This document shows positions 1 through 5,419 of a stretch of 6,976 bases of DNA, in pieces; the first letter of the stretch is position 1; each line of letters starts with the position of its first letter. The notes below the pieces were generated by a model. The model was given only the letters and a program-made list of their open reading frames with translations. It made no database searches and had not been told where the DNA came from. Origin of the DNA: Firmicutes bacterium UBA5388 (lineage in GTDB: Bacteria > Bacillota > UBA4882 > UBA10575); the NCBI GenBank assembly GCA_002409975.1, contig DHOO01000080.1:23399-30374 (forward strand), read 5' to 3'. Position numbers and translations under genes: made by a program.

Positions 1-518
1 GGGAAATAGTAGCAGAGCTCAACAAAGACAATTCCCGCCACCGAATTAATATTAAATAAAGGTTGATTACCTCCGGTTAAAGTCATAAACATCTTGTTGA
101 TATATCCGGAACGCGGCGCCAGTAAAAGTCCCCACGCCATTGCCCCAATAAAAGGCGGAAACATATAAGGAACCGTAAACAGACTCTTCATTAACCCTTT
201 TAATGGAATATCGCTCCGTGCAATTAACCAGGCAAAAAAGAGCCCCGTAATTGTCCCAAAAACTGTAACCAAGAAGGCAATCTTGATCGTATTCCACATC
301 GCCATCAAATTGTCCGGATGCATCAGAATTTCCGTAAATAATCGCCAGTCAAAGGTCCCTTTGTAGAAGAAAACGTTATAAACGATCATCACCATGGGTA
401 AAGCCACAGTAATAAAAAGGATAACTGCGGAGATGATCATCAGTATTTGTCCGATGTCAAGCTTAAAACCGTCCTTCTTTTCCAGGTCGCTTCTTTGCCT
501 TACTACATTAGCTCTCAA
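1..518 (-). CDS. ABC importer permease, N-terminal part (runs off left edge)
   Basis: This is the inner-membrane permease of the importer encoded by the preceding genes; it would form the translocation path driven by the ATPase. 172 residues are visible and the C-terminus lies outside the window. It starts at a TTG (518-516) that overlaps the ATPase stop TGA (517-515). A GGAGGT at 530-525, six bases upstream, supports this start, and the overlap implies translational coupling. A charged N-terminus (about 1-24) is followed by TM1 (about 25-47), then NTIKIAFLVTVFGTITGLFFAWLIARSD (split as NTIKIAFLVT and VFGTITGLFF, about 76-103) for TM2 and its loop, TM3 (about 110-132) and the start of another TM (160 onward). 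This pattern, with the TVPYMFPPFIGAMAWG loop, matches the FbpB/AEP-type binding-protein-dependent permeases. These are often about 500 residues with two fused domains, which cannot be tested here. Family confidence is high; the substrate is unknown. Confidence 0.9.
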   Translation of the reverse strand, partial: MRANVVRQRSDLEKKDGFKLDIGQILMIISAVILFITVALPMVMIVYNVFFYKGTFDWRLFTEILMHPDNLMAMWNTIKIAFLVTVFGTITGLFFAWLIARSDIPLKGLMKSLFTVPYMFPPFIGAMAWGLLLAPRSGYINKMFMTLTGGNQPLFNINSVAGIVFVELCYYF

Positions 519-1600
519 GATGATACCTCCTCAATGTCTTCATAATAACGGTGATCTTTGAGCGTTAGGGCGCAGATTTCCCCTTCATTAAAAACACCGT
601 TTTCTAAAGCGGAAAATGCGTCTTGTTGCACCCGAATCTCATATTTTCCAAGCTGGACACGGTATTCATAAATATTCCCTAGGAAAATTACTCTTTTCAC
701 CCGGCCTTTAAGATTACCCTCCCTGCTGAGCCGAATATTCATTGGACGACAGGCGGCAAAGAAAGTCTTCTGGTTAAGCTTACGTGGTAAGGGATAGGGA
801 AACGGTATGCTTTCCGTCTCCTCCTGTACGTATAACTTATTTTCGACGAGTTCGACCGGGATAAAGTTTGAAAGCCCTAAAAAACGGTAGACATAACTAT
901 CAACCGGGTTTTTAAACAAGTCTTCCGGCTCACCCAACTGTCTAATTTTACCATGCGGATCCAACACGGCCATCCGGTTGGCAATTGACAACGCGACATC
1001 TTGATCATGGCTAACATAGATAATGGTGACACCGGTCTCTTCTTGTAACCGCTTAATCTCAAACCGCATTTCTTCTCGTAAATTGGCGTCCAAGTTGCAT
1101 AAAGGTTCATCCAGTAAAATGAGATCGTTCGAGGCGACCAATGACCTGGCCAGTGCCACACGTTGTTGTTGCCCGCCGGAAAGCTGATAAGGTAAACGTT
1201 GGGCATAACCATCCATTCTTACTTGTGTTAAGGCTTCTTTGACTAGTTTCTTACTTTCTGCTTTGGGAACTTTGCGTTTCTTTAAAGGATAATAAACATT
1301 CTCCGCTACCGTCATATGCGGCCAGACCGCATAATCTTGAAATACCACGGCTACGTTGCGCTTTTCCGGGGTGATAAATACCCTCTTTTCTTTACTGCTG
1401 ACCAGCTTACTTCCGATCCAAACCTCTCCACGTTGCGGTTTTTCAAAACCGGCAATTGCTCTCAACACTGTGGTTTTTCCGCACGGAGAAGGACCTAAGA
1501 TCGTGAAACACTCTCCATCCCTCACCTGAAGGGAGAAGTCATCAATCACGGTTTTTTCACCATACGCCACTGTTATATTTTCTAATTTAATTTCAGCCAT
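515..1600 (-). CDS. ABC importer ATP-binding protein, FbpC/PotA-like
   Basis: This 361-residue cytoplasmic ATPase powers the importer and would work as a dimer on the permease. Visible motifs: A-loop Tyr13, Walker A at 36-44 (GPSPCGKTT), Q-loop Gln88, signature LSGGQ at 140-144, Walker B ending LLDEP at 162-166, D-loop NLD at 169-171 and H-loop His198. A C-terminal TOBE-like regulatory region follows (about 235-355). The length is normal for the FbpC/PotA/UgpC type. The ATG start has a GGGAAGGAG SD seven bases upstream. One oddity is that the fourth Walker A position, normally Gly in GxxGxGK[ST], is Pro39; the rest of the active site is intact, so the protein is probably functional. It lies 72 bases downstream of SBP1, after a strong hairpin, and overlaps the permease start by four bases. 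The nucleotide-binding role is secure. A specific substrate (Fe(III), aminoethylphosphonate, sugar phosphate) cannot be read from this subunit. Confidence 0.95.
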   Translation of the reverse strand: MAEIKLENITVAYGEKTVIDDFSLQVRDGECFTILGPSPCGKTTVLRAIAGFEKPQRGEVWIGSKLVSSKEKRVFITPEKRNVAVVFQDYAVWPHMTVAENVYYPLKKRKVPKAESKKLVKEALTQVRMDGYAQRLPYQLSGGQQQRVALARSLVASNDLILLDEPLCNLDANLREEMRFEIKRLQEETGVTIIYVSHDQDVALSIANRMAVLDPHGKIRQLGEPEDLFKNPVDSYVYRFLGLSNFIPVELVENKLYVQEETESIPFPYPLPRKLNQKTFFAACRPMNIRLSREGNLKGRVKRVIFLGNIYEYRVQLGKYEIRVQQDAFSALENGVFNEGEICALTLKDHRYYEDIEEVSS

Positions 1601-1628
1601 GAAAATACTCCTTCCCTGAATTGATAGC

Positions 1629-1658
1629 TCTCAGGAAGGGCATACGCCCTTCCTGAGA
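1629..1658 (-). promoter_or_regulatory. Strong intercistronic hairpin between SBP1 and ATPase genes
   Basis: A perfect 13-bp stem (TCTCAGGAAGGGC with its complement GCCCTTCCTGAGA) encloses a 4-base loop and lies 14 bases after the SBP1 stop. No U-tract follows on the minus strand, so it is not a standard intrinsic terminator. Such hairpins often protect the 3' end of an abundant SBP transcript and lower expression of the downstream ATPase and permease genes. The distal arm is also nearly complementary to the ATPase SD region (TCAGGGAAGGAG). Confidence 0.75.
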
Positions 1659-1672
1659 CTGCCAATTGGAAC

Positions 1673-2665
1673 CTACTTTTTCATTAATTCATCAAACCGC
1701 TTGAGCATTTCGTCTTTCTCCGCGACCAACCTCTCGTCATTAACAGGTAAGGCGTTCTTAATAATCGTTTCCAGATTTACATCTTCAACTTTAATTTCAA
1801 AACGAATGGGGGTGGTGTTGGCTTTCACCAAGATCTGTTGTCCTTCGAGTGAGAGAATATAGTCATATAATATTTTAGCCGCTTCCAGATTTTTAGTGTT
1901 TTTGACGATGGCGATCGGACTGGATACCAGCGACATCCCACTGGCAGGATAGACAAAGCCGACCGGAGATCCTTGCCTGATCAGATCTTTAGCAATGTAA
2001 TCCACCCCGATACAAACATCATATTCACCGGCGCCGACTTTATTTGGAGCATCGCTGGAGCCTTGAACCAGTTTAATACCATTAGCTTTTAATCTCTCCA
2101 AATACTTCCAGCCATACTTTTCGCTTTGTACCAACGCTGCTACTGTGTATAAGGTCGTTCCGGAAAAAATCGGATCCGTCATCGTTAATAGCCCTTTAAA
2201 TCTTGGCTTTAGGAGGTCATCCCAATCTTTGGGAATGTCGTTTCCTTTTACATTAATGGTATTGTAAACAATTCCCAAACCAACCAGTCGTGCCGCACAG
2301 TAGCAATTATCCGGGTCTTTCATCGCAGCCGGAATGGTCTTAGCTTCCGGAGAAGCATAAGGCAACAGTAGCCCTTGCTTCTTAAATTCCACATAGTTAG
2401 TTGGTTCGCCCACCCAGATTAGGTCAGCGCTGATCCCGCCGGCTTGTTGCTCGGTGGAAATCTTTGTCATTACCTTACCTGTTCCGGCAGTATAGAAATC
2501 AAAAACAATATTTGGATATTTCTTGGAGAAACCTTCCTTCAATGCTGATAGTTGCGAGTCTTTCATGGAAGAATAAATCATCACATTCATTTTCGGCGCC
2601 GCCTGAAGAACTACCGATGCCGTTAGGATCGCAAGCAAACAGAGGATTAGTAATATTTTTTTCAT
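1673..2665 (-). CDS. Extracytoplasmic solute-binding protein 1 (Fe(III)/AEP-type family)
   Basis: This 330-residue secreted binding protein would deliver ligand to the ATPase/permease pair encoded just downstream. The chosen start is the ATG at 2665-2663, because GGGAAGG (2681-2675) lies nine bases upstream and the product then begins with a classic signal peptide: MKK, a hydrophobic core, and an AxA-like cut near LQA-AP (about 20-23). An ATG further upstream (2683) would leave the signal core behind six extra residues and lacks an SD. There is no lipobox Cys at the cleavage site, so the protein is probably free rather than lipid-anchored. The mature part has the two-lobed type II SBP features of the FbpA/AEP/PgtC group: MIYSSMK (29-35), ADLIWVGEP (80-88), DPIFSGTTLYT (164-174) and CIGVDYIAK (218-226). 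The His and first Tyr that bind iron in Neisseria FbpA seem replaced by Met34 and Asp222. The family is secure; iron as substrate is doubtful. It is about half identical to SBP2. Confidence 0.92.
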   Translation of the reverse strand: MKKILLILCLLAILTASVVLQAAPKMNVMIYSSMKDSQLSALKEGFSKKYPNIVFDFYTAGTGKVMTKISTEQQAGGISADLIWVGEPTNYVEFKKQGLLLPYASPEAKTIPAAMKDPDNCYCAARLVGLGIVYNTINVKGNDIPKDWDDLLKPRFKGLLTMTDPIFSGTTLYTVAALVQSEKYGWKYLERLKANGIKLVQGSSDAPNKVGAGEYDVCIGVDYIAKDLIRQGSPVGFVYPASGMSLVSSPIAIVKNTKNLEAAKILYDYILSLEGQQILVKANTTPIRFEIKVEDVNLETIIKNALPVNDERLVAEKDEMLKRFDELMKK

Positions 2666-2726
2666 TTTTACCATCCTTCCCACATTTAATAATTTTCTGA
2701 TATTTCCGGTGAAAACCTACCCGCTA

Positions 2727-2736
2727 ATCACCTCCT
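2727..2736 (-). promoter_or_regulatory. Orphan near-perfect Shine-Dalgarno sequence
   Basis: AGGAGGTGAT on the minus strand is a ten-base match to the usual anti-SD of bacterial 16S rRNA. It lies about 60 bases before the SBP1 start. No ATG, GTG or TTG sits at a usable distance; the overlapping GTG would encode only four codons before TAG. It may be a ribosome standby site, a leader-peptide relic or coincidence. Confidence 0.4.
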
Positions 2737-2741
2737 CTCCG

Positions 2742-2769
2742 CTAAATTTAGAAGAATTGATCGATTCTT
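2742..2769. promoter_or_regulatory. Adjacent palindromes upstream of SBP1, possible operator
   Basis: CTAAATTTAG (2742-2751) is a perfect 10-bp palindrome. It directly abuts AAGAATTGATCGATTCTT (2752-2769), which is symmetric except for one position pair. Both are AT-rich and lie about 80-100 bases before SBP1. They could be protein-binding sites or part of an mRNA leader. No convincing sigma-70 promoter was seen beside them, so the role is a guess. Confidence 0.35.
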
Positions 2770-2837
2770 AGTAATAGGTAATTGTCTTCCTAGAAAATAG
2801 TCTGTCATTCTCCCGGCTTTAATTCCTGTAATTTAGT

Positions 2838-2948
2838 CCAGAGGCGCCGCTCCGAATGACCAGCTTCTGCGGCCTCTGGGGCTTGTCGCTCACCTGGCTT
2901 CGAATTTTCATCACTTCATGTGCGCGGGCGGTAGCCAGCGTGAGCGAC
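2838..2948 (-). repeat. GC-rich double-hairpin element between SBP2 and SBP1
   Basis: Two inverted repeats fill this 111-base stretch. One pairs GTCGCTCACCTGGCT (2885-2899) with AGCCAG-C-GTGAGCGAC (2933-2948), 15 bp with one bulge. The other pairs CCAGAGGC (2838-2845) with GCCTCTGG (2872-2879), plus three inner pairs. The block is visibly richer in G+C than its flanks and starts eight bases after the SBP2 stop. Neither stem is followed by a U-tract on the minus strand. It could be an interspersed repeat, a processing or stability element that separates SBP2 expression from SBP1, or a structured RNA. It matches no riboswitch class that I recognise, and no integron attC core is present. Confidence 0.6.
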
Positions 2949-2955
2949 TACCTAG

Positions 2956-3978
2956 TTAATAATCCTTATTTCCCTTCATAATCGCTTCAAACTGCGCCAG
3001 CATCATCGCTTGTTCCAAGACTAGACGCTCATTATTCACCGGCAGGGACCGATTAACCGCTTCTTTAATAGTAATCGCCCCTTCAAGCTTAACCTCGGGT
3101 CGCACGGGAATAACATTTTCTTTCATTAAAATCAACTGTCCTTCGATGGAAAGAATATAGTCATATAGTTTTTTTGCTTCTTCCATATTAGAGGCGCCTC
3201 TAAAGATGGCGATTGGACTTGGGATCGTAGAAATACAGCTGCGTGGGTAGATAAATTCCACCGGTCCGCCGTTATCCTTGATCGTTTTGGCAATATAATC
3301 AACGCCAATGCAAAGATCATAAATGCCGGAGCTAACTTTTTCTACGACGGTAACCGCGTTATTTTCCAGGTGAATCCCATTTTCTTTCAAAGCTCGGAAA
3401 AACTTTAAGCCATACTTTGGGCTTTGATATAAACCGGCAACCGTATACAAGGCTGTCCCGGAAAAATAGGGGTCGGTCATCGCGATTAACCCTTTGTGCC
3501 TGGGTTGCAGTAGATCTTTCCAATCAGTCGGAATCTCTTCCGCCTGTATCGTCTGCGAATTATAAACAAGACCCACCGTTACCATGCGGGCGCCGCAGTA
3601 GTAATTATCCCGGTCAATTAAAACTTGGGGGATCTTCTTTGCCTCCGGGGAATGGTAGGGAGTTAATAGTCCCTTTTCCTTTAATATATAATAACAAGAA
3701 GGTTCACCCAGCCATAGAAGATCAGCCTTGATCCGTCCGGTGCTTTCCTCGGTGCGTAACATTTGCATAATCATGCCGGAACCTGCAATCTCATACTTCA
3801 TCTCAATTTCCGGGTATTTCTTCATAAAACCGATTTTCAGAGCCGACATTTGAGCTTCTTTCATAGAAGTGTAAATCATTACTTCCTTCTTCTCCGCTCG
3901 GCAGATATTTATAAACGTAATTAAACTTAAGTACCAAATAAACAAGCACAGTAATAATCTCCACTTTTTACTTAGCAT
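2956..3978 (-). CDS. Extracytoplasmic solute-binding protein 2, paralogue of SBP1
   Basis: This 340-residue secreted protein is the first gene of the importer cluster. The ATG at 3978 has a GGGGGAGG SD seven bases upstream. A signal peptide covers about residues 1-28 (MLSKKW, a long hydrophobic core, cut after CRA before EKK); no lipobox is present. The mature protein aligns with SBP1 over its full length at roughly half identity and shares MIYTSMK (34-40), the ADLLWLGEP block, DPYFSGTALYT (169-179), CIGVDYIAK (223-231) and the C-terminal LPVNNERLV. As in SBP1, Met stands where FbpA has its His ligand, and one of the two adjacent FbpA iron-binding Tyr is Asp227. It sits just behind a promoter with tandem dyads and next to a membrane regulator gene. 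It could be a second receptor for the same permease with different affinity, or a sensor SBP that signals to the regulator. The substrate is not known. Confidence 0.92.
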   Translation of the reverse strand: MLSKKWRLLLCLFIWYLSLITFINICRAEKKEVMIYTSMKEAQMSALKIGFMKKYPEIEMKYEIAGSGMIMQMLRTEESTGRIKADLLWLGEPSCYYILKEKGLLTPYHSPEAKKIPQVLIDRDNYYCGARMVTVGLVYNSQTIQAEEIPTDWKDLLQPRHKGLIAMTDPYFSGTALYTVAGLYQSPKYGLKFFRALKENGIHLENNAVTVVEKVSSGIYDLCIGVDYIAKTIKDNGGPVEFIYPRSCISTIPSPIAIFRGASNMEEAKKLYDYILSIEGQLILMKENVIPVRPEVKLEGAITIKEAVNRSLPVNNERLVLEQAMMLAQFEAIMKGNKDY

Positions 3979-4028
3979 ATTCTTTCCTCCCCCAAAACCT
4001 AAACTGAAGAACTAAATTTACACTTCCT

Positions 4029-4049
4029 TTTAAAACACTTTAAAACACT
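4029..4049. repeat. Tandem 10-bp direct repeat in the SBP2 leader
   Basis: TTTAAAACACT occurs twice in direct succession with a 10-base period (4029-4039 and 4039-4049), just downstream of the predicted transcription start of SBP2. One helical turn of spacing would suit a protein-binding site, but low-complexity A/T sequence can give this by chance. Confidence 0.4.
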
Positions 4050-4072
4050 AATCTGGGTTACGGTTCATTTAC

Positions 4073-4101
4073 AATATAGGAGAATCCACTACCTTTGTCA
4101 C
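4073..4101 (-). promoter_or_regulatory. Sigma-70-type promoter of the SBP2 importer cluster
   Basis: The minus strand shows GTGACA (-35, 4101-4096), a 17-base spacer and TATATT (-10, 4078-4073), ten of twelve consensus positions. Transcription should start near 4066, leaving a leader of about 88 bases before the SBP2 ATG. The promoter lies directly behind two matching dyads and after the terminator of the regulator gene, so the importer is probably a separate transcription unit. Confidence 0.7.
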
Positions 4102-4102
4102 G

Positions 4103-4116
4103 AGTACAAAAGTACT
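4103..4116. promoter_or_regulatory. Proximal AGTAC-N4-GTACT dyad (operator candidate)
   Basis: AGTAC-AAAA-GTACT is an exact inverted repeat ending two bases upstream of the -35 hexamer of the SBP2 promoter. Its centre is near -44 relative to the predicted start, where LuxR/FixJ-family activators commonly bind. The adjacent gene encodes a LuxR-type HTH protein, so that protein is the first candidate for binding here. Confidence 0.6.
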
Positions 4117-4139
4117 AACTTAGAACTTTAACGTAATTT

Positions 4140-4153
4140 AGTACTGCGGTACT
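4140..4153. promoter_or_regulatory. Distal AGTAC-N4-GTACT dyad (operator candidate)
   Basis: AGTAC-TGCG-GTACT has the same arms and spacing as the proximal dyad. The centres lie 37 bp apart, which places this one near -80. Read on opposite strands, the two sites also share flanking bases (TTAGTACT-N3-GTACT), which argues against chance. Confidence 0.6.
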
Positions 4154-4175
4154 TATCAATAATTGTTTCTTAGAA

Positions 4176-4294
4176 GGGCTTTTTGCGTTGTCCCTTGATT
4201 TAATTGTCCCAATACAATATACAGATAGCCTAATACAAGTCAAACACTATATATTGTATTGGGCTTCTTTTTAATAGTAACAACGCAAAAAGCT
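4176..4294. mobile_element. MITE-like palindromic element, about 119 bp
   Basis: Outer inverted repeats of 14 bp (GCTTTTTGCGTTGT at 4178-4191 and its complement at 4280-4293) enclose a second perfect 14-bp pair (CCCAATACAATATA at 4208-4221 and its complement at 4250-4263). The element is bordered by a direct copy of TTAGAA on each side (4170-4175 and 4295-4300), as a target-site duplication would be. It has no coding capacity. It lies between the terminator of the regulator and the promoter of SBP2. The AT-rich core and the short duplication allow the alternative that it is simply a local regulatory dyad. I cannot assign it to an IS family. Confidence 0.5.
4216..4243 (-). promoter_or_regulatory. 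Second possible promoter inside the palindromic element
   Basis: TTGACT (4243-4238), a 16-base spacer and TATATT (4221-4216) resemble a sigma-70 promoter reading toward SBP2. The -10 lies in one arm of the inner inverted repeat. Three copies of AATACAA or its complement surround it (4211-4217, 4232-4238, 4254-4260). It may give a second, differently regulated importer transcript, or no transcript at all. Confidence 0.4.
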
Positions 4295-4313
4295 TTAGAA
4301 ATGAAAAAGATAC

Positions 4314-4343
4314 AAAAACTCATACCCTTCGGTATGAATTTTT
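4314..4343 (-). terminator. Intrinsic terminator after the LuxR-type regulator gene
   Basis: On the minus strand, TCATACC and GGTATGA pair around a GAAG loop. The stem is preceded by an A-tract and followed by GTTTTT with further T-runs, which extends the pairing to about 13 bp. It sits about 57 bases after the regulator stop. The A-tract and T-tract symmetry would allow it to work in both directions. Confidence 0.85.
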
Positions 4344-4399
4344 TTCCACACCCGTTTAATAGTCGCAAAAAGAAAGATTTAATGTTCTGTCCGCTAAAG

Positions 4400-5338
4400 C
4401 TAAAAGTCCTTATCTGAACTGGTTGAAGTCTCTGTTTCATTAATCAAGCCCGCTTTCAGCGCTAGGATTGATACTGTAACGCGGTCATTAACCCCCAGTT
4501 TGCTGTAAATATTGCTTACATAGTTTTTTACGGTCTGTTCTGCTACGAAAAGTTCGTCGGCAATTTGTTTATTACTATAACCCAAAGCCATCAATTTAAG
4601 CACTTCAAGTTCTCTACTGCTCATCTTTTTCAACCGGAGGAGGCTTTCTTTTTCTTCGATTTTAAATCCTCCCACCGATTGTGGCCCGAATGAAAGCACT
4701 ACGCTCTCCTTAGAAGCTTGATCAGTCGTTTTCGAACGAACTATGATCATAATTAAAGCGGTAATTCCTACTAAACTAAGAATTAAGCTAAAAACAAAAA
4801 TATTGCGGGACCGTTCGGAGAACAGCTCCGTGTCTCTAACAACCGAGGAACCTTTCAATCGACGGGATGCTTTAAAAATAATCAAATCGCTCTTAATTTT
4901 TTGGTTTCGTTCGCGTAATTCATTCATCACTTCCCATTGAAAGCCTTCTTCATCTAACTCGTCAAAAATGCGCAGCAGTTTAACCACTTGATTACTAAGG
5001 TTGGCAATAAACGGTTCCCCCGGGTATGTCTCAATTAGTATAGCTAGATTACTAATCATTTCACTACTTAAATATTTGATCTTAACTGTATCGCTTTGCT
5101 CATTTAATCCCAGAGCATAAACTGTTTCAAGTTCACGTAGTTGTTCCTCTAAGAGATTCAACTCGATCGAACCCTTAGTTGTAACTTGGTAAACTTCTTC
5201 CGAACGGTGGGTCAGGTCCTTGATATACTTTAGGCTTAGACCGCCTTCAATCAGGAGGAGAAATATAATAACAATGATCGACATCAACACCCTGGCTTTT
5301 TGTTTCTTAAAAAAAGCTAAAAGCGTCAGGATTTTCAC
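4400..5338 (-). CDS. Membrane-spanning one-component regulator with LuxR-type HTH
   Basis: This 312-residue protein combines a sensor and a DNA-binding domain without any kinase or receiver domain. The chosen start is GTG 5338-5336, because GGGAGGG (5353-5347) lies eight bases upstream; a longer upstream reading adds 13 residues without an SD. A basic N-terminus (KKQKAR, 11-16) precedes TM1 (about 17-36). Residues 37-178 form an extracytoplasmic region rich in heptad-like helices, similar in plan to four-helix-bundle sensor domains. TM2 follows (about 179-200), then a cytoplasmic linker (201-237) and a LuxR/GerE HTH (about 238-300: SSRELEVLKLMALGYSNKQIADEL, split as SSRELEVLKLMA and LGYSNKQIADEL, then VKNYVSNIYSKLGVNDR). 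It is transcribed from its own promoter and ends in a terminator, directly upstream of the importer. It probably controls the importer from the tandem dyads. The domain reading is firm; the signal and targets are inferred. Confidence 0.9.
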   Translation of the reverse strand: MKILTLLAFFKKQKARVLMSIIVIIFLLLIEGGLSLKYIKDLTHRSEEVYQVTTKGSIELNLLEEQLRELETVYALGLNEQSDTVKIKYLSSEMISNLAILIETYPGEPFIANLSNQVVKLLRIFDELDEEGFQWEVMNELRERNQKIKSDLIIFKASRRLKGSSVVRDTELFSERSRNIFVFSLILSLVGITALIMIIVRSKTTDQASKESVVLSFGPQSVGGFKIEEKESLLRLKKMSSRELEVLKLMALGYSNKQIADELFVAEQTVKNYVSNIYSKLGVNDRVTVSILALKAGLINETETSTSSDKDF

Positions 5339-5390
5339 CTTACTTTCCCTCCCTTTCCGTCGATGTAAAAAAAGCAATATTTTTTACCTT

Positions 5391-5419
5391 ATTGTAATAA
5401 TACCATAACCATTTGTTAA
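5391..5419 (-). promoter_or_regulatory. Sigma-70-type promoter of the LuxR-type regulator gene
   Basis: The minus strand shows TTAACA (5419-5414), 17 bases and TACAAT (5396-5391), each hexamer one base from consensus. The start would lie about 45 bases upstream of the GTG codon. No copy of the AGTAC dyad is seen here, so autoregulation through that site is not indicated. Confidence 0.65.

Noticed and set aside
67..297. 76-residue minus-strand reading near the left edge
   Set aside because: It is an out-of-frame shadow of the permease, which has clear TM segments and an SD-supported start.
2690..2800. Separate sigma-70 promoter for SBP1
   Set aside because: AT-rich hexamers exist, but no -35/-10 pair with good matches and 16-18 base spacing was convincing.
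2838..2948. Integron attC site or terminator
   Set aside because: There is no GTTRRRY/RYYYAAC core for attC and no U-tract after either stem on the minus strand for a terminator.
4103..4153. Fur box as explanation for importer control
   Set aside because: The dyads do not resemble the GATAAT-based Fur motif.
4240..4440. 66-residue minus-strand reading overlapping the end of the regulator
   Set aside because: It overlaps the regulator 3' end, the intrinsic terminator and the palindromic element, and shows no recognisable domain.
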